Source: Chlamydiota bacterium
GTDB taxonomy: Bacteria; Chlamydiota; Chlamydiia; Chlamydiales; SM23-39
Length of the DNA: 13,916 nt
Direction: 5' to 3'
Assembly: GCA_021772165.1 (NCBI GenBank)
Contig: JAJFMM010000068.1
Location: forward strand, 1-13,916
Part shown: positions 13,884-13,916 of the stretch, in pieces
How the letters are laid out: each line of letters opens with the position of its first letter
Numbering within the stretch: position 1 is the first letter of the stretch
Program-made: the position numbers and the translations under genes
The notes under the pieces: model-generated
The model's database searches: none
Told to the model about the DNA's origin: nothing
What the model saw: the letters and a program-made list of their open reading frames with translations, nothing else

Positions 13884-13916
13884 GCTATCTTAAGCAGCAC
13901 TTGCAAAGTTCTGCGC

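Overview
The window comes from a member of the Chlamydiota, most likely an amoeba-associated 'environmental' chlamydia rather than a Chlamydia of animals. Several things point there: an NrdB with Phe in place of the radical Tyr and all class Ic metal ligands, an NrdA with tandem N-terminal ATP-cones, a lysine-rich histone H1-like protein, a chlamydial-type HtrA, and an M16C metalloprotease directly upstream of htrA. From memory of C. trachomatis, homologues of pssA, nrdA, nrdB, the insulinase-family protease and htrA all lie in one stretch (CT823-CT828). Species cannot be assigned from the sequence alone.

Layout, left to right. (1) 1-542, minus: the 5' part of pssA (phosphatidylserine synthase), cut by the window edge. 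(2) 543-774: divergent intergenic region with two NrdR-box-like palindromes in front of nrdA. (3) 775-5061, plus: nrdA-nrdB, the class Ic ribonucleotide reductase, followed by a 10-bp perfect hairpin. (4) 5104-7496: an accessory stretch of small or unrecognised genes. It holds a tiny secreted acidic repeat protein (minus), two small helical proteins in tandem, a histone H1-like protein (plus), an intergenic repeat element with a long hairpin, and an unrecognised 255-aa protein (minus). (5) 7601-12031, plus: a PreP-like M16C zinc protease and the periplasmic protease HtrA, which has its own promoter candidate. (6) 12031-12139: a 109-nt near-perfect inverted repeat that can act as a terminator in both directions. 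(7) 12146-13883, minus: a small coiled-coil lipoprotein and, upstream of it, a 405-aa protein with the Cys-His-Asp pattern of YopT-type (C58) cysteine proteases plus a hydrophobic C-terminal half, a candidate secreted effector.

Themes: nrdA/nrdB make deoxynucleotides under probable NrdR/dATP control, and pssA supplies phospholipid. HtrA handles envelope protein quality. The M16C protease probably degrades peptides. The histone-like protein would compact DNA in the infectious form. The two most interesting unknowns are the C58-like protease with its neighbouring lipoprotein, and the histone-like protein, whose domain order looks reversed relative to Hc1. No tRNA, rRNA, CRISPR array, transposase or integrase gene was seen.
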